The notes beneath the pieces are model-generated. The model was given only the letters and a program-made list of their open reading frames with translations, ran no database searches and was not told the origin of the DNA. From JANMCE01 sp031410595 (GTDB taxonomy: Bacteria > Actinomycetota > Acidimicrobiia > Acidimicrobiales > Ilumatobacteraceae): 64,000 bases of DNA. Positions 25,746 through 34,127 of the stretch are shown piece by piece (position 1 is the first letter of the stretch; every line of letters starts with the position of its first letter). Where the stretch lies: the NCBI GenBank assembly GCA_031410595.1, contig JANNZM010000152.1:23371-87370 (forward strand). The letters are read 5' to 3'. The position numbers and the translations under genes are program-made.

Positions 25746-28249
25746 GTTCTGGTGCGCTTTCCACCAAGCACGTCCGTCGCCCATGCGGCAAGCGCGGCTC
25801 GATCGATCTTGGCGTTGTGGCGAATATCTACGGGCAACTTCTTCCGGCTCAGCACCGCAGCGACCGGCGCGGTGACCGCATGTCGCACGGCGTCGGTAAG
25901 GGACGGTGCCGCCAGGCCGTCGTGTTCACCCTCCACCACAATCACCAGCTGCTGCACCCCGAACGGACCGACCCCGACGGCCGCTGCGTGACCGATGGAC
26001 GGCACCGTTTCGGCCTCGATTTCAATGGGGACGGGTGTCAGCAGGCCATGCACGGTGGAGATGATGTGAACGCCGCGGCCCTCTATCCAAAGCGACCCGT
26101 CGACATCAAGATGCCCGACATCACCGGAGTCATGCCAGACCGCGTCGCCTTCGACCGAGCGTGCTTTCGCCTCGGTGGCCCACAATCCGTCATAGCCGTC
26201 GGACAGCCAGGGGGCGCTGACCAGCACGCGCCCCATGGAGGCGTTGAGTGCGTCGATTCGGACATGCGCACCCTCGACCGGGTGACCGACGTTGACGCCC
26301 TGACCCTTGCCGACACGATCGATCGTGTCGAGATCGACGTCAGCAACCGGCAGCGCCTCGGTCATCCCGTACGGCGTATGGAGTTCGGCCGATGGACAGA
26401 GCCGAGCGACCGAGCGAAGTAACGATGCCGGGACAGGCGCGCCAGCCGACATCACAAGGCGGAGTCTTGCCAGCCCGACGAACGAAGTGGTTGCGGTTGC
26501 AACAACATTGACGAGGGCAGCGGGCGAGGCAAATGCGAGCGTGGCGTTGATGGCCGTGCACGCGTCGCTAAGAGCGTTGGCGGTCAGTTCGGCTGGCTTG
26601 GTGACATCGACATCGGGAATGGCTGACGTGATGCCGAGAGCGGGGCCGTAGAGGGCGAACGGGGCGAACGCGGCGACCAGGCGATCATCAGACGTGATGT
26701 TGTAGGTGCGAGTCAACGCTTCCCGTTGCGCTTCGAGCTGACGGTGCAGATAGCGCACACCCTTGGCCGGACCGGTGGCGCCCGAGGTGAACAGCACAGC
26801 GGCCAGATCGTCGGGGGCCGGTGGAGCCGGCGGCGCAGCCGAGCCTCGGGCAATGACCGTTTCGAGCGTGCTGTGGATGGCTAGGCCGGGGACAGCATGT
26901 CGGCCGACCTGGATCGCCTGCGCGCCTGGCGCCCATCGCATGCTTCTTGCAGCAGTGATGGCCGCAGCTGGACCGACGATCCATTTGGGCCGCGCGCCCC
27001 GGATGGCGCGGCCCAGCCCGCGAAGGCCCAAGCCCTTGTCGGCCATCACGGTTACGAGCCCCGCTCGCCAGCAGCCATAGAGAACCGCCACCAGTTCTGG
27101 ACCGGGCGGGATGAGCAGGGCAACCCGATCGCCGGGTTCGAGTCCGGTCGCCCGTAGTCCGACAGCAATGCGATTCACTCGTTGGTTGAGTTCTGCCCAC
27201 GATGTGCTCGTGCCGGTGGCGCCGTCGAGGAAGGCGACGGACGTGTCCTTCGAACGGGATTCGAGCGCGGCCCACAAGGGACGCCGATCGCTGATCGGTG
27301 CCACTACGGGTTCGTCTTCGCTGGGACTCAACTGACTGGCCAGCCACCTATCGACCACGCTCGCAACATCGGCCTCCTCCACCACAAGGTGACCCGCTTT
27401 GGCGAAGCGATGCCGATCAACACGGCGAAATCGCTGGGCCAGGTCATCGGCAAAAACGTCGGAGAAGACAGGGTCCCGACCACCCCACGCCAGCAACACC
27501 GGAACATCGAGCGAGTGCAGTTTCGACGCGACCTCATCGAGCGCGGTGAACGATGGATGTTTGGGCGAGAACGGAACATCAGCGACAAACGATTTGATGG
27601 CAGTGCGTTTGGACGCGCCCCGGTACGGAGCAAGGTACGCCTCTCGTGCCGTCTTCGTCATCAACCGGCCCGACAACAGTGCGGTGCCAGCAACGAAGAT
27701 AGGTGTGCGTCGGCACGCGAGGTCGGTCACACCGGTTGCCGCCGCGAAGCGAATCAGTGCCGGGCCGCGGGTGCCGGCGGGAACGGCGATGCCGGTGTTG
27801 GTGAGCACCATCGCCCGGACGCGCCACGCGTTGGCAACGGCCCAGCCCATGGCGATGGCACCGCCCCAATCATGCGCTGCCAGGATGACCGGACCCGACA
27901 CGTCTAGAGCAGTCAATACATCGGAGATGTCCTGCACCCGGGTCGCATAGCGGCGGGGTGCCGTTCGTTGCGAGTACCCCATGCCCAGCTGATCGACGGC
28001 GATGACCCGGTAGCGGTCACCGAAACGGTCGAGGAAGCTCCGCCACAGATATGACCAGGTTGGGTTGCCGTGTATACACACGATTGTGCCGATCGGATCG
28101 GCCGGTGCGGTATCGAGCACGTGCCAGGTGTAGGTCGACTCGTCGTGGCTCGGCACCGAGACAACACGCGACCAATTCGGGCGGATGCCCCATCGCTCGA
28201 ATGTCGCCGCTGTGGGCAGGGCCGGAGTGACCCCGACCGCGTTCACCAT
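25742..28249 (-). CDS. oleBC: OleBC fusion: beta-lactone decarboxylase / beta-lactone synthetase
   Basis: An 835-residue two-domain protein. Residues 1-320 are an alpha/beta hydrolase of haloalkane dehalogenase type (OleB): HGNPTW at 60-65, nucleophile Asp127 in AAHDWGGA, and His in KAGHLVVEE. Residues about 335-835 are an AMP-binding enzyme (OleC): FTSGATGPAKGVRYLH, YGMTEALP, WHDSGDVGHLD and Lys in RHNAKIDR. OleC closes the beta-hydroxy acid to a beta-lactone and OleB decarboxylates it to a cis-olefin; the fusion channels that intermediate. Such fusions are known from actinobacteria. ATG 28249 overlaps the oleA stop by seven bases. Confidence 0.9.
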   Translation of the reverse strand: MVNAVGVTPALPTAATFERWGIRPNWSRVVSVPSHDESTYTWHVLDTAPADPIGTIVCIHGNPTWSYLWRSFLDRFGDRYRVIAVDQLGMGYSQRTAPRRYATRVQDISDVLTALDVSGPVILAAHDWGGAIAMGWAVANAWRVRAMVLTNTGIAVPAGTRGPALIRFAAATGVTDLACRRTPIFVAGTALLSGRLMTKTAREAYLAPYRGASKRTAIKSFVADVPFSPKHPSFTALDEVASKLHSLDVPVLLAWGGRDPVFSDVFADDLAQRFRRVDRHRFAKAGHLVVEEADVASVVDRWLASQLSPSEDEPVVAPISDRRPLWAALESRSKDTSVAFLDGATGTSTSWAELNQRVNRIAVGLRATGLEPGDRVALLIPPGPELVAVLYGCWRAGLVTVMADKGLGLRGLGRAIRGARPKWIVGPAAAITAARSMRWAPGAQAIQVGRHAVPGLAIHSTLETVIARGSAAPPAPPAPDDLAAVLFTSGATGPAKGVRYLHRQLEAQREALTRTYNITSDDRLVAAFAPFALYGPALGITSAIPDVDVTKPAELTANALSDACTAINATLAFASPAALVNVVATATTSFVGLARLRLVMSAGAPVPASLLRSVARLCPSAELHTPYGMTEALPVADVDLDTIDRVGKGQGVNVGHPVEGAHVRIDALNASMGRVLVSAPWLSDGYDGLWATEAKARSVEGDAVWHDSGDVGHLDVDGSLWIEGRGVHIISTVHGLLTPVPIEIEAETVPSIGHAAAVGVGPFGVQQLVIVVEGEHDGLAAPSLTDAVRHAVTAPVAAVLSRKKLPVDIRHNAKIDRAALAAWATDVLGGKRTRT

Positions 28250-29289
28250 ACGATCTCGGTATAGCTGGTATTGAGGCCTGAACCGATGCCCATGCACAAC
28301 ACGCGCTGGCCAGGCACGATCAAGTCAACCTGCTTGGCCAGCGTGATCGGAATGGCCGCAGGGCCGACGTTGCCGAACTTCGGATAGGTGAGGGGAACTT
28401 TCTCGCGGTCGATGCCCAGGCGCTCGCACATAAGGCGAGTGTGTACCGACGACACCTGGTGGACGATGTACCAGTCCATGCCTTCTTGCCAGTCAAAGTT
28501 CTCACCGGCGGCTTTCCACGCGCTTTCGGCCAGGTCGAGCCCGGCCTCAAGCAGTGCCCGGGTGTCGGTCTTCATCTTGTCGAGATCGCCAATGCAGAGT
28601 TTGTGATGCTGCGTGCCGGCCCGGGCCACGCCCCCGACGAAGCGATGAGCGTTGGGGTGCTTGTCCATGTTGCCCATGACCATCGCCGCGGCACCCGACC
28701 CGAGGGTGAGGGAGGCGAACTCGTCGAAGATATCGGCGGCCGATGAGGTCTCCTGCTGCAACCGCGCGATGGTGGCGAGTTGGGTCTGACGGCTGCCTTC
28801 GCCATCGACGATCAGCACGTAGTCAACGTGGCCGGCGTCGATAGCGGTGGCGGCGAGATGCATCGCGTTCACAAAGCCCAGGCAAGCGTTGGCCAGATCG
28901 AAGTTGATGCACGAGGTGGGCAGCCCAAGACGGTCGTGAACGGCGCAGGCGATGGACGGCTCAAGGTGGTGTTTGCAGACCGACGTGGAGATGAGCATGC
29001 CGATCTGACTGCGGTCGATACCGGCCTGCTGGATCGCAACCTCGCCTGCTTGTGCCGCGGCGTCATCAAACGTCATGGACTCAGGCCACCACCGGCGAGC
29101 GTGAATTCCGGCGAGTTCGGCGAGTAGACCCGGACGCAGACCGTTGCGGTCGTACGCGCCCTGCAACTGTTCGTCGATCCATACCGACGTGACTTCCTCA
29201 GGGGCGTCTACGGCTGAGACGCTGACGATTCCCGCTCGCTGGTGGTGATAAACGGCATTTGCAGTCACGATGCGGCCTTCCGCTGACAT
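28243..29289 (-). CDS. oleA: OleA: head-to-head acyl-CoA condensing thiolase
   Basis: A 348-residue thiolase/KAS III-like protein that joins two fatty acyl-CoAs into a 2-alkyl-3-ketoacid. Catalytic residues are Cys136 in LANACLGF, His277 in IVHQVSS and Asn307 in GNVGPAAIP. The cross-dimer Glu typical of OleA is in HHLEPS (Glu110). The N-terminal AGIHARRWWPE and the end GIGSGLNTSYTEIVW are diagnostic for OleA rather than FabH. ATG 29289 gives the normal family length. It is first in the oleA-oleBC-oleD operon and diverges from a gene of unknown function. Confidence 0.92.
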   Translation of the reverse strand: MSAEGRIVTANAVYHHQRAGIVSVSAVDAPEEVTSVWIDEQLQGAYDRNGLRPGLLAELAGIHARRWWPESMTFDDAAAQAGEVAIQQAGIDRSQIGMLISTSVCKHHLEPSIACAVHDRLGLPTSCINFDLANACLGFVNAMHLAATAIDAGHVDYVLIVDGEGSRQTQLATIARLQQETSSAADIFDEFASLTLGSGAAAMVMGNMDKHPNAHRFVGGVARAGTQHHKLCIGDLDKMKTDTRALLEAGLDLAESAWKAAGENFDWQEGMDWYIVHQVSSVHTRLMCERLGIDREKVPLTYPKFGNVGPAAIPITLAKQVDLIVPGQRVLCMGIGSGLNTSYTEIVW

Positions 29290-29362
29290 CAGGGGGCAAT
29301 CTGCGGAGAGGGCAGATCGACGGAAACCCGTCCTCACTACCGGCTGGTAGCTCTCGCTCAGC

Positions 29363-29381
29363 TGTCAAGTTTAGACAACTT
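29363..29381. promoter_or_regulatory. Candidate promoter/operator of the ole operon
   Basis: TGTCAAGTTTAGACA (29363-29377) has TGTC/GACA ends, and AAGTT-TAGAC-AACTT (29367-29381) is a short perfect inverted repeat. Read on the minus strand it contains a consensus -35 TTGACA, 74 bases upstream of oleA. No clear -10 is seen at standard spacing. It is an AT-richer island in the 150-base divergent spacer. Confidence 0.3.
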
Positions 29382-29439
29382 CAAGAGTTTCCGTGGTGGT
29401 CAGGTGTACTCGGCGGGTCAGACAGGCCAAACTAGTTGG

Positions 29440-29859
29440 GTGACGTACACACTTCCCGATACCGATTCCAAGCTGCGGACCCTCGACTGGGCTATCCGCT
29501 ACTGCTGCCCGTTGGCGCTGGATCGCATCGGAGAGATCGCCGATGCCGAGAAGCTGCGCAACCTTTCGCCCATCATCAACGGCACTCTCGCGGGCGCGTC
29601 GCAGATGATGGTGAAGAAAACGGCTGCTGCGATTCTTGAGCGCATGGAGCCCGCTGACGGCGTGAGCTTCGGCGACTGGTCGAAGGGTCGCAATGTGTTG
29701 CTCCGTGTCGTCGAGTCGGCCAAGGCCACCGCTCTCGCCGCGCAGGATGCCGGGATCGAGGACGCTGTGGTTGATTTGGTGGCTACTGGCACACCGGTGA
29801 CCCGCGCCGTTGCTGCGGTTGCCAAGGCGGCAGCGGCTGCGCCTGCTCCTTCCGCCTGA
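29440..29859 (+). CDS. Hypothetical protein
   Basis: A 139-residue helical protein starting MTYTLPDTDSKLRTLDWAIRYCCP and ending in an Ala-rich tail (AVAKAAAAAPAPSA). No family recognised. GTG 29440 is chosen; GTG 29404 would add 12 residues. It ends four bases before the methyltransferase start, so the two are probably cotranscribed. Confidence 0.55.
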   Translation: MTYTLPDTDSKLRTLDWAIRYCCPLALDRIGEIADAEKLRNLSPIINGTLAGASQMMVKKTAAAILERMEPADGVSFGDWSKGRNVLLRVVESAKATALAAQDAGIEDAVVDLVATGTPVTRAVAAVAKAAAAAPAPSA

Positions 29860-29863
29860 CGAC

Positions 29864-30670
29864 GTGAGCAGCGCCATCATCTGGGTCGATGACCCGGCTG
29901 ATCCTCGCATCGCCGCGTTTGTCGGTCTGCGTGACCGGGAGCTTCGGGCGATCGACAAGAAGTTCGTGGCCGAGAGCGACATCCTGATCGACCGCGCTGT
30001 GCTCGCCGGCTACCGTCCCCTCGCCGTCATGATCGATGCGACGCGCACTGAGCCCCTTCCGGCCGTGCTTGCTGAGGATGTGCCCGTGTTCGGTGCGAGT
30101 CCGGAGTTGCTTCGCCGCATTACGGGACTCGCGGTGCATCGTGGCAGCCTCGGCCTGTTCGAACGCCGACCGGAGATGTCGGTGACTGATGCGCTTCACC
30201 GTGCTCGCCGGGTGGTGGTGTTGGGCGGCGTGATGAACCCCACGAATCTGGGCGTGATCTTCCGCACCGCGGCTGCGTTCGGTTTCGACGCCATCCTGCT
30301 CGACGTCGATTCCACCGACCCGCTGTATAGGCGCGCCAGTCGGGTGTCGATGGGCACGGTGTACGGATTTCCCCATGCCACCATTCCTCGACTTCCCGAA
30401 GGCCTCTCGGTGTTGCGGGAGGCCGGTTTCGTCACGCTGGCACTGACGCCCGATGACGACGCGGAATCCCTTGACGACATCACCTTCGCCCGCACTGACA
30501 AGGTCGCCATCATCCTCGGCACCGAGGGCCCCGGTCTGTCCGACGACGCTCTGTCCGCCGCCGACCGTCGCGTCCGCATCCCGATCTCCAGCGGCGTCGA
30601 CTCGCTCAACGTCTCGGCTGCGGCGGCCGTCGCGCTCTACGCGCTTACCCGGCAATCGACGTCGGGTTGA
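29864..30670 (+). CDS. TrmH/SpoU-family RNA 2'-O-methyltransferase
   Basis: A 268-residue SPOUT methyltransferase. The N-terminal RNA-binding part (RIAAFVGLRDRELR to LRRITGLAVHRG) precedes the knotted catalytic domain: VVLGGVMNPTNLGVIFRTAAAFGFDAILL (motif 1), IILGTEGPGLSD (motif 2) and IPISSGVDSLNVSAAAAVALY (motif 3). It methylates ribose in rRNA or tRNA with S-adenosylmethionine. GTG 29864 is taken as the start because a frame beginning further upstream has unrelated residues. The 3' end overlaps the convergent GNAT gene by 26 bases. Confidence 0.88.
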   Translation: MSSAIIWVDDPADPRIAAFVGLRDRELRAIDKKFVAESDILIDRAVLAGYRPLAVMIDATRTEPLPAVLAEDVPVFGASPELLRRITGLAVHRGSLGLFERRPEMSVTDALHRARRVVVLGGVMNPTNLGVIFRTAAAFGFDAILLDVDSTDPLYRRASRVSMGTVYGFPHATIPRLPEGLSVLREAGFVTLALTPDDDAESLDDITFARTDKVAIILGTEGPGLSDDALSAADRRVRIPISSGVDSLNVSAAAAVALYALTRQSTSG

Positions 30671-31136
30671 GGATCTTCCAGAACACGACTTTGTCGTCAC
30701 CGGGGCCGTAGTACTCGCGCACCCGAGCCTCCTCGATATAGCCCAACTTCTCGTAGAAACTTCGCGTCGGTGCAAAGCTCTCAACACCTGAGGTCTCAAT
30801 GAGCAGAAGCTTGGCAATCTCGTCACCTCTATGGCGAAGGTCCGCCTCTATCCATGCGACCAGCGCGGAACCCGTGCCGCCACCCTGGTGCTGTGGATGG
30901 ACGGCGAGAAAGTATAGGTTCCAGACCCGATCGGAGTGCCCCTCCGGTCCGAAGTATGCCGCGCCAATAACTGCCTTCGAGTCGTTCTCGAGCACGATCC
31001 ACGTGTGCTCGGTGTCCATTGGCTCAAGCGTGTCGTGATGCTCGTCACCATCCGATAGGCCCGTCTCATGCGAAAGCCTGTTGACAACTCGAGCGTCGTT
31101 CTGGGTTGCGAGGCGAATGAAGTAAGGCTGGGTCAT
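30645..31136 (-). CDS. GNAT-family N-acetyltransferase
   Basis: A 163-residue acetyltransferase. The acetyl-CoA site is recognisable as LYFLAVHPQHQGGGTGSALVAW (motif A with Q-x-x-G-x-G/A), followed by LLIETSG, RSFYEKLGY (motif B) and ending VFWKILNPTSIAG. ATG 31136 has a good Shine-Dalgarno (aagga, 8 bases upstream). The substrate is unknown. The related longer frame upstream is the remnant regulator region, so it is not part of this gene. Confidence 0.88.
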   Translation of the reverse strand: MTQPYFIRLATQNDARVVNRLSHETGLSDGDEHHDTLEPMDTEHTWIVLENDSKAVIGAAYFGPEGHSDRVWNLYFLAVHPQHQGGGTGSALVAWIEADLRHRGDEIAKLLLIETSGVESFAPTRSFYEKLGYIEEARVREYYGPGDDKVVFWKILNPTSIAG

Positions 31137-31239
31137 GATGGTGTCCTTGCGAGCGTCGATTGGTAGTAGCGAGCTTGCCGGGTGCGGTGCGAGCAAGATT
31201 CGTGACAGACCCGCCGCTTGTGATGGTTCTGAACGAACA

Positions 31240-31588
31240 TCAGAGCGCAGCCGGTACCACTGCAGCAACGCACCAGCTTTGCCTCGGGGCTACCGAGAAA
31301 AATTCGATGCAGGTTCTCGCGATCTCGGCGAGCAGCACGTCGAGCTGATTCCCTGAGAACGTCATGTGTGCCTCAGGTGTTGTGCCCGGCGGCCATGAGA
31401 GTTGTGAGCAAGCAAGTGCGCTGGCGGCATGACGGTTGAGCGTCGCGATCGGCAACCTGTTTCCATTGACGTCGTCGGTCGGTCGTCGCATTGCCGTGCA
31501 AATAGCGGGTATTCGCAAACTCGATCGGGAACCGTTCGCTGACAATGGGGAGATGCTCAACCGCCCACTCGCCGTCTTCGACGCTCAT
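31240..31588 (-). pseudogene. Decayed ABATE/CGNR zinc-finger regulator remnant
   Basis: Two minus-strand reading frames together resemble an ABATE-domain CGNR zinc-finger protein. The first, from ATG 31588, reads VEHLPIVSERFPIEFANTRY, the usual N-terminus. After a frame change near 31480 the other frame reads LPIATLNRHAASALACSQL and LDVLLAEIARTCIEFFSV, the usual middle. About 40-50 residues between them are missing, and the zinc-finger end survives only as RQSWC before a stop. This fits a gene broken by deletion and frameshift. The flanks (31137-31239 and 31589-31717) hold nothing recognisable. Confidence 0.55.
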
Positions 31589-31717
31589 GTTGCTGACGGT
31601 AGTATGTGCTATTGCCGTCAGACGAATCATGGCGCAGGGGATGGGGAATAGCAGGCTTGTCCGGAAGTGGGCGGCTCTCGCCAGGCCGGTGTCGTAGCGG
31701 CGCGCGAAGATGATGGC

Positions 31718-32569
31718 ATGCAGGTTGCCGTCGTTGACTATCGATCCCCATCCGCCGCAGCTAACTTCACACGGTCGTTGAAACACACCGGCTTTGCTGT
31801 GCTTACCAATCATCCGCTGGAGGCTGATTTGGTGCAGAAGGTATACGACGACTGGCTGGCCTTCTTCGCCACTGATGCCAAGTTCAAATACCCGTTCACC
31901 CCCGATAGCCAGGACGGCTACTTCTCGTCAGCGGTCAGCGAGACGGCCAAAGGCAACGACGTTAAGGACATCAAGGAGTTCTTTCACGTCTACCCATGGG
32001 GGAAGTATCCGACCGAAGTGACCGACGCGGCCCTACGGTTCTACGACCAGGCCACCACCCTCGCCAAGGAGTTGCTCGATTGGGTGGAAGCCGAAACGCC
32101 ACCGCAGGTTGCGGCGAGGTTCAGCGTGCCACTCTCGAAAATGCTCGACGGGAGCAAGAACACGCTCCTGCGCATTCTTCGCTATCCGCCACTCACGGGC
32201 CATGAACTGCCCGGGGCGATTCGAGCTGCAGCCCACGAGGACATCAACCTCATAACCGTGCTGCCGGCATCGAACGAACCCGGCCTCCAGGTTCGTGACG
32301 TCCATGGTTCGTGGCACGACGTGCCATGTGATTTCGGCAGCCTGGCCATCAACGCCGGTGACATGCTGCAGCTCGCAAGCGGTGGCTACTACCCGTCCAC
32401 GACGCATCGGGTAACGAATCCGACCGGTGATGCAGCCACGCGCCCGCGGGTGTCCGTTCCGCTGTTCCTGCATCCGGCCAACGACGTCGTGCTGGCCGAA
32501 GGACGCACTGCGTTTTCGTTCCTGCAGGAGCGCATTCGCGAGCTGCGCAGCCAAGATCTCAAGAGCTGA
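31718..32569 (+). CDS. Isopenicillin N synthase-like 2-oxoglutarate/Fe(II) oxygenase
   Basis: A 283-residue non-heme iron dioxygenase of the DIOX family. The N-terminal DIOX_N part includes TGFAVLTNHP and EFFHVYPWG. The iron triad is His173-x-Asp175 in AAHEDINLITVL and His230 in STTHRVTNP, and Arg244 in RVSVPLF binds 2-oxoglutarate. All key residues are present. Substrate unknown; relatives act on plant hormones, antibiotics or ethylene precursors. ATG 31718 (MQVAVVDYRS) is chosen over an upstream start with unrelated residues. Confidence 0.87.
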   Translation: MQVAVVDYRSPSAAANFTRSLKHTGFAVLTNHPLEADLVQKVYDDWLAFFATDAKFKYPFTPDSQDGYFSSAVSETAKGNDVKDIKEFFHVYPWGKYPTEVTDAALRFYDQATTLAKELLDWVEAETPPQVAARFSVPLSKMLDGSKNTLLRILRYPPLTGHELPGAIRAAAHEDINLITVLPASNEPGLQVRDVHGSWHDVPCDFGSLAINAGDMLQLASGGYYPSTTHRVTNPTGDAATRPRVSVPLFLHPANDVVLAEGRTAFSFLQERIRELRSQDLKS

Positions 32570-32621
32570 CTCAGGTGGAAAGCCCCAGCGTCACCAGCCA
32601 AACATATATGCGGAAGATTGA

Positions 32622-32636
32622 TATACTTTGTAACAT
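32622..32636 (+). promoter_or_regulatory. AT-rich promoter for a probably leaderless mRNA
   Basis: A -10-like TATACT (32622-32627) lies nine bases before the ATG of the AAA ATPase gene at 32637. There is no Shine-Dalgarno, so transcription would start at or just before the ATG. The 32600-32640 stretch, with catatatg and catatg palindromes, is far richer in A+T than its surroundings. Confidence 0.5.
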
Positions 32637-34058
32637 ATGAAAATGCCACATCCGGCAGGAATCTTCGACCGAGTCTACGAATGGGCCGAACTCTCGGCAT
32701 TTGTGCGAGAGCCGACTCGGCTCGGGGTTGTGTGGGGCCCACGGCGCGCCGGCAAATCGGTGCTGTTAGCTGCGCTTGCTCGGGCCGCCGGTGGACTGTA
32801 CGTGGAAGCGGTGCGGCAGGACGCCGCCATCAGTCTGGCTGATCTGGGGCGTCTCGTTGGTGCGCGACTTGGTGTCGGCACGGTCGCGTACGCGTCATGG
32901 GCCGATGCGATCGCTGGCCTTGTTGCCCTACCCGATTGCCCTGTCATTGTCCTTGATGAGTTTGGCTATCTGTGTGAGGCGAGTCCGGAACTTCCATCCG
33001 TGATCCAACGCGCAATCGATACGGGCAGGCAAACCGGTGTTGCGACAAATCGCCTGATTCTGTGCGGATCGGCAGTCGCTCAAATCGCGCACCTCCTCGA
33101 CCGCGATCAGCCGCTCTTCGGACGAGCGCAGCTTGCGCAGGTGATCGCTGCATTCGACTTCCGCCTGTCGGCGTCGTTTTGGGGGACGGGTAATGAACCG
33201 CAGCTATCTGTGTTCGTACATGCGGCGCTTGGTGGGCTCCCGGGCTACCGCGACGTCATGACGGAAGGACCGAGATCATTGCGTGGTTTCGACGAGTGGA
33301 TTACCACACGAGTCCTTACTCCGGCGTCGCCGCTACTCGAGGAGGACGCGATGGTGCTTGAATCGTCGTCGCTTTCAGCCAACGTGTATCGGTCGATCCT
33401 CACGGTTGTGGCGCGTGGCGACAGAACACCAACTGGTATCTCGGCGAGAACCGGACGACCGGCATCCGCCCTGGCGCGGCCGATCGAGCGTTTGACCGAG
33501 GCAGGCCTTCTGATCCGGGTGCCAGACCCGCTCCGAGCCCGCCGATCAAGATACGAACTTGCTGATCCATTCATCACGTTTCACGACGCGATTATTCGGC
33601 CCAATCGCACGCGGATACGGCAGCGCCAGCAGAAGGCAGTGTGGGCGGAGAGCGCGTCAACTTGGCGCAGCCAGGTAGTCGGACCGCACTTCGAACGACT
33701 CTGTCGAGAAGCGACGGCGCTCCACGGGAACGAGTTCGGCCTCGCATCCGTGTCCTCGGTCGGGAGTACGGCCGTCGCCGATGCGAAAGGCCGGAGAAGT
33801 CACGAAGTTGACGTCGTCGCAACAACCGCAGCTGGCGTGGTCGTGGGTCTCGGCGAAGCCAAGCACACCGCATCACCCAGAGGAACTGCCGACCTTGCTC
33901 GCCTCGAACACATTCGATCACTCCTACCCAAGGCTGAGGATCGCGCGGCGAAGCTGCTGCTCTTTTCTGCGAACGGATTCGACCGAAACCTCGTAAAGCT
34001 GTCGTTGGCGCGCGCCGACATACAATTGATCGACACCGACCGGCTCTACGGGAAGTGA
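32637..34058 (+). CDS. AAA-type ATPase with C-terminal DUF234/PD-(D/E)XK-like domain
   Basis: A 473-residue protein of the archaeal-ATPase family. Walker A is GPRRAGKS (34-41), Walker B VIVLDEFGYL (Asp107-Glu108) and sensor 1 LILCGSAV. A winged-helix segment follows (PTGISARTGRPASALARPIERLTEAGLLIRV). The end carries HEVDVVATTAAGVVVGLGEAKHT, a pattern like the E-x-D and E-x-K of PD-(D/E)XK nucleases. Members are usually mobile or defence-associated and of unknown role. The AT-rich leaderless promoter and the neighbouring decayed gene suggest an accessory insertion. Confidence 0.8.
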   Translation: MKMPHPAGIFDRVYEWAELSAFVREPTRLGVVWGPRRAGKSVLLAALARAAGGLYVEAVRQDAAISLADLGRLVGARLGVGTVAYASWADAIAGLVALPDCPVIVLDEFGYLCEASPELPSVIQRAIDTGRQTGVATNRLILCGSAVAQIAHLLDRDQPLFGRAQLAQVIAAFDFRLSASFWGTGNEPQLSVFVHAALGGLPGYRDVMTEGPRSLRGFDEWITTRVLTPASPLLEEDAMVLESSSLSANVYRSILTVVARGDRTPTGISARTGRPASALARPIERLTEAGLLIRVPDPLRARRSRYELADPFITFHDAIIRPNRTRIRQRQQKAVWAESASTWRSQVVGPHFERLCREATALHGNEFGLASVSSVGSTAVADAKGRRSHEVDVVATTAAGVVVGLGEAKHTASPRGTADLARLEHIRSLLPKAEDRAAKLLLFSANGFDRNLVKLSLARADIQLIDTDRLYGK

Positions 34059-34071
34059 TCGGTCGGACGAC

Positions 34072-34091
34072 TGCCCTCTTCCGGTAGGGCA
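34072..34091 (+). terminator. Stem-loop after AAA ATPase gene
   Basis: TGCCCT (34072-34077) pairs with AGGGCA (34086-34091) around an 8-base loop, 14 bases after the stop codon. No T-run follows, so it is only a weak terminator candidate. Confidence 0.35.
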
Positions 34092-34127
34092 TCGTGTGCC
34101 TACTCTTCGGTGTGCGAGCATGCATTC

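Noticed and set aside
24765..25991. Long plus-strand frame (408 codons) across oleD and the end of oleBC
   Set aside because: It is antisense to clearly identified Ole genes, and its composition looks like out-of-frame translation.
31373..31813. A single 146-residue minus-strand protein
   Set aside because: Only its middle matches the ABATE N-terminus and then it loses frame; the rest overlaps the 2OG-Fe oxygenase gene, so a pseudogene fits better.
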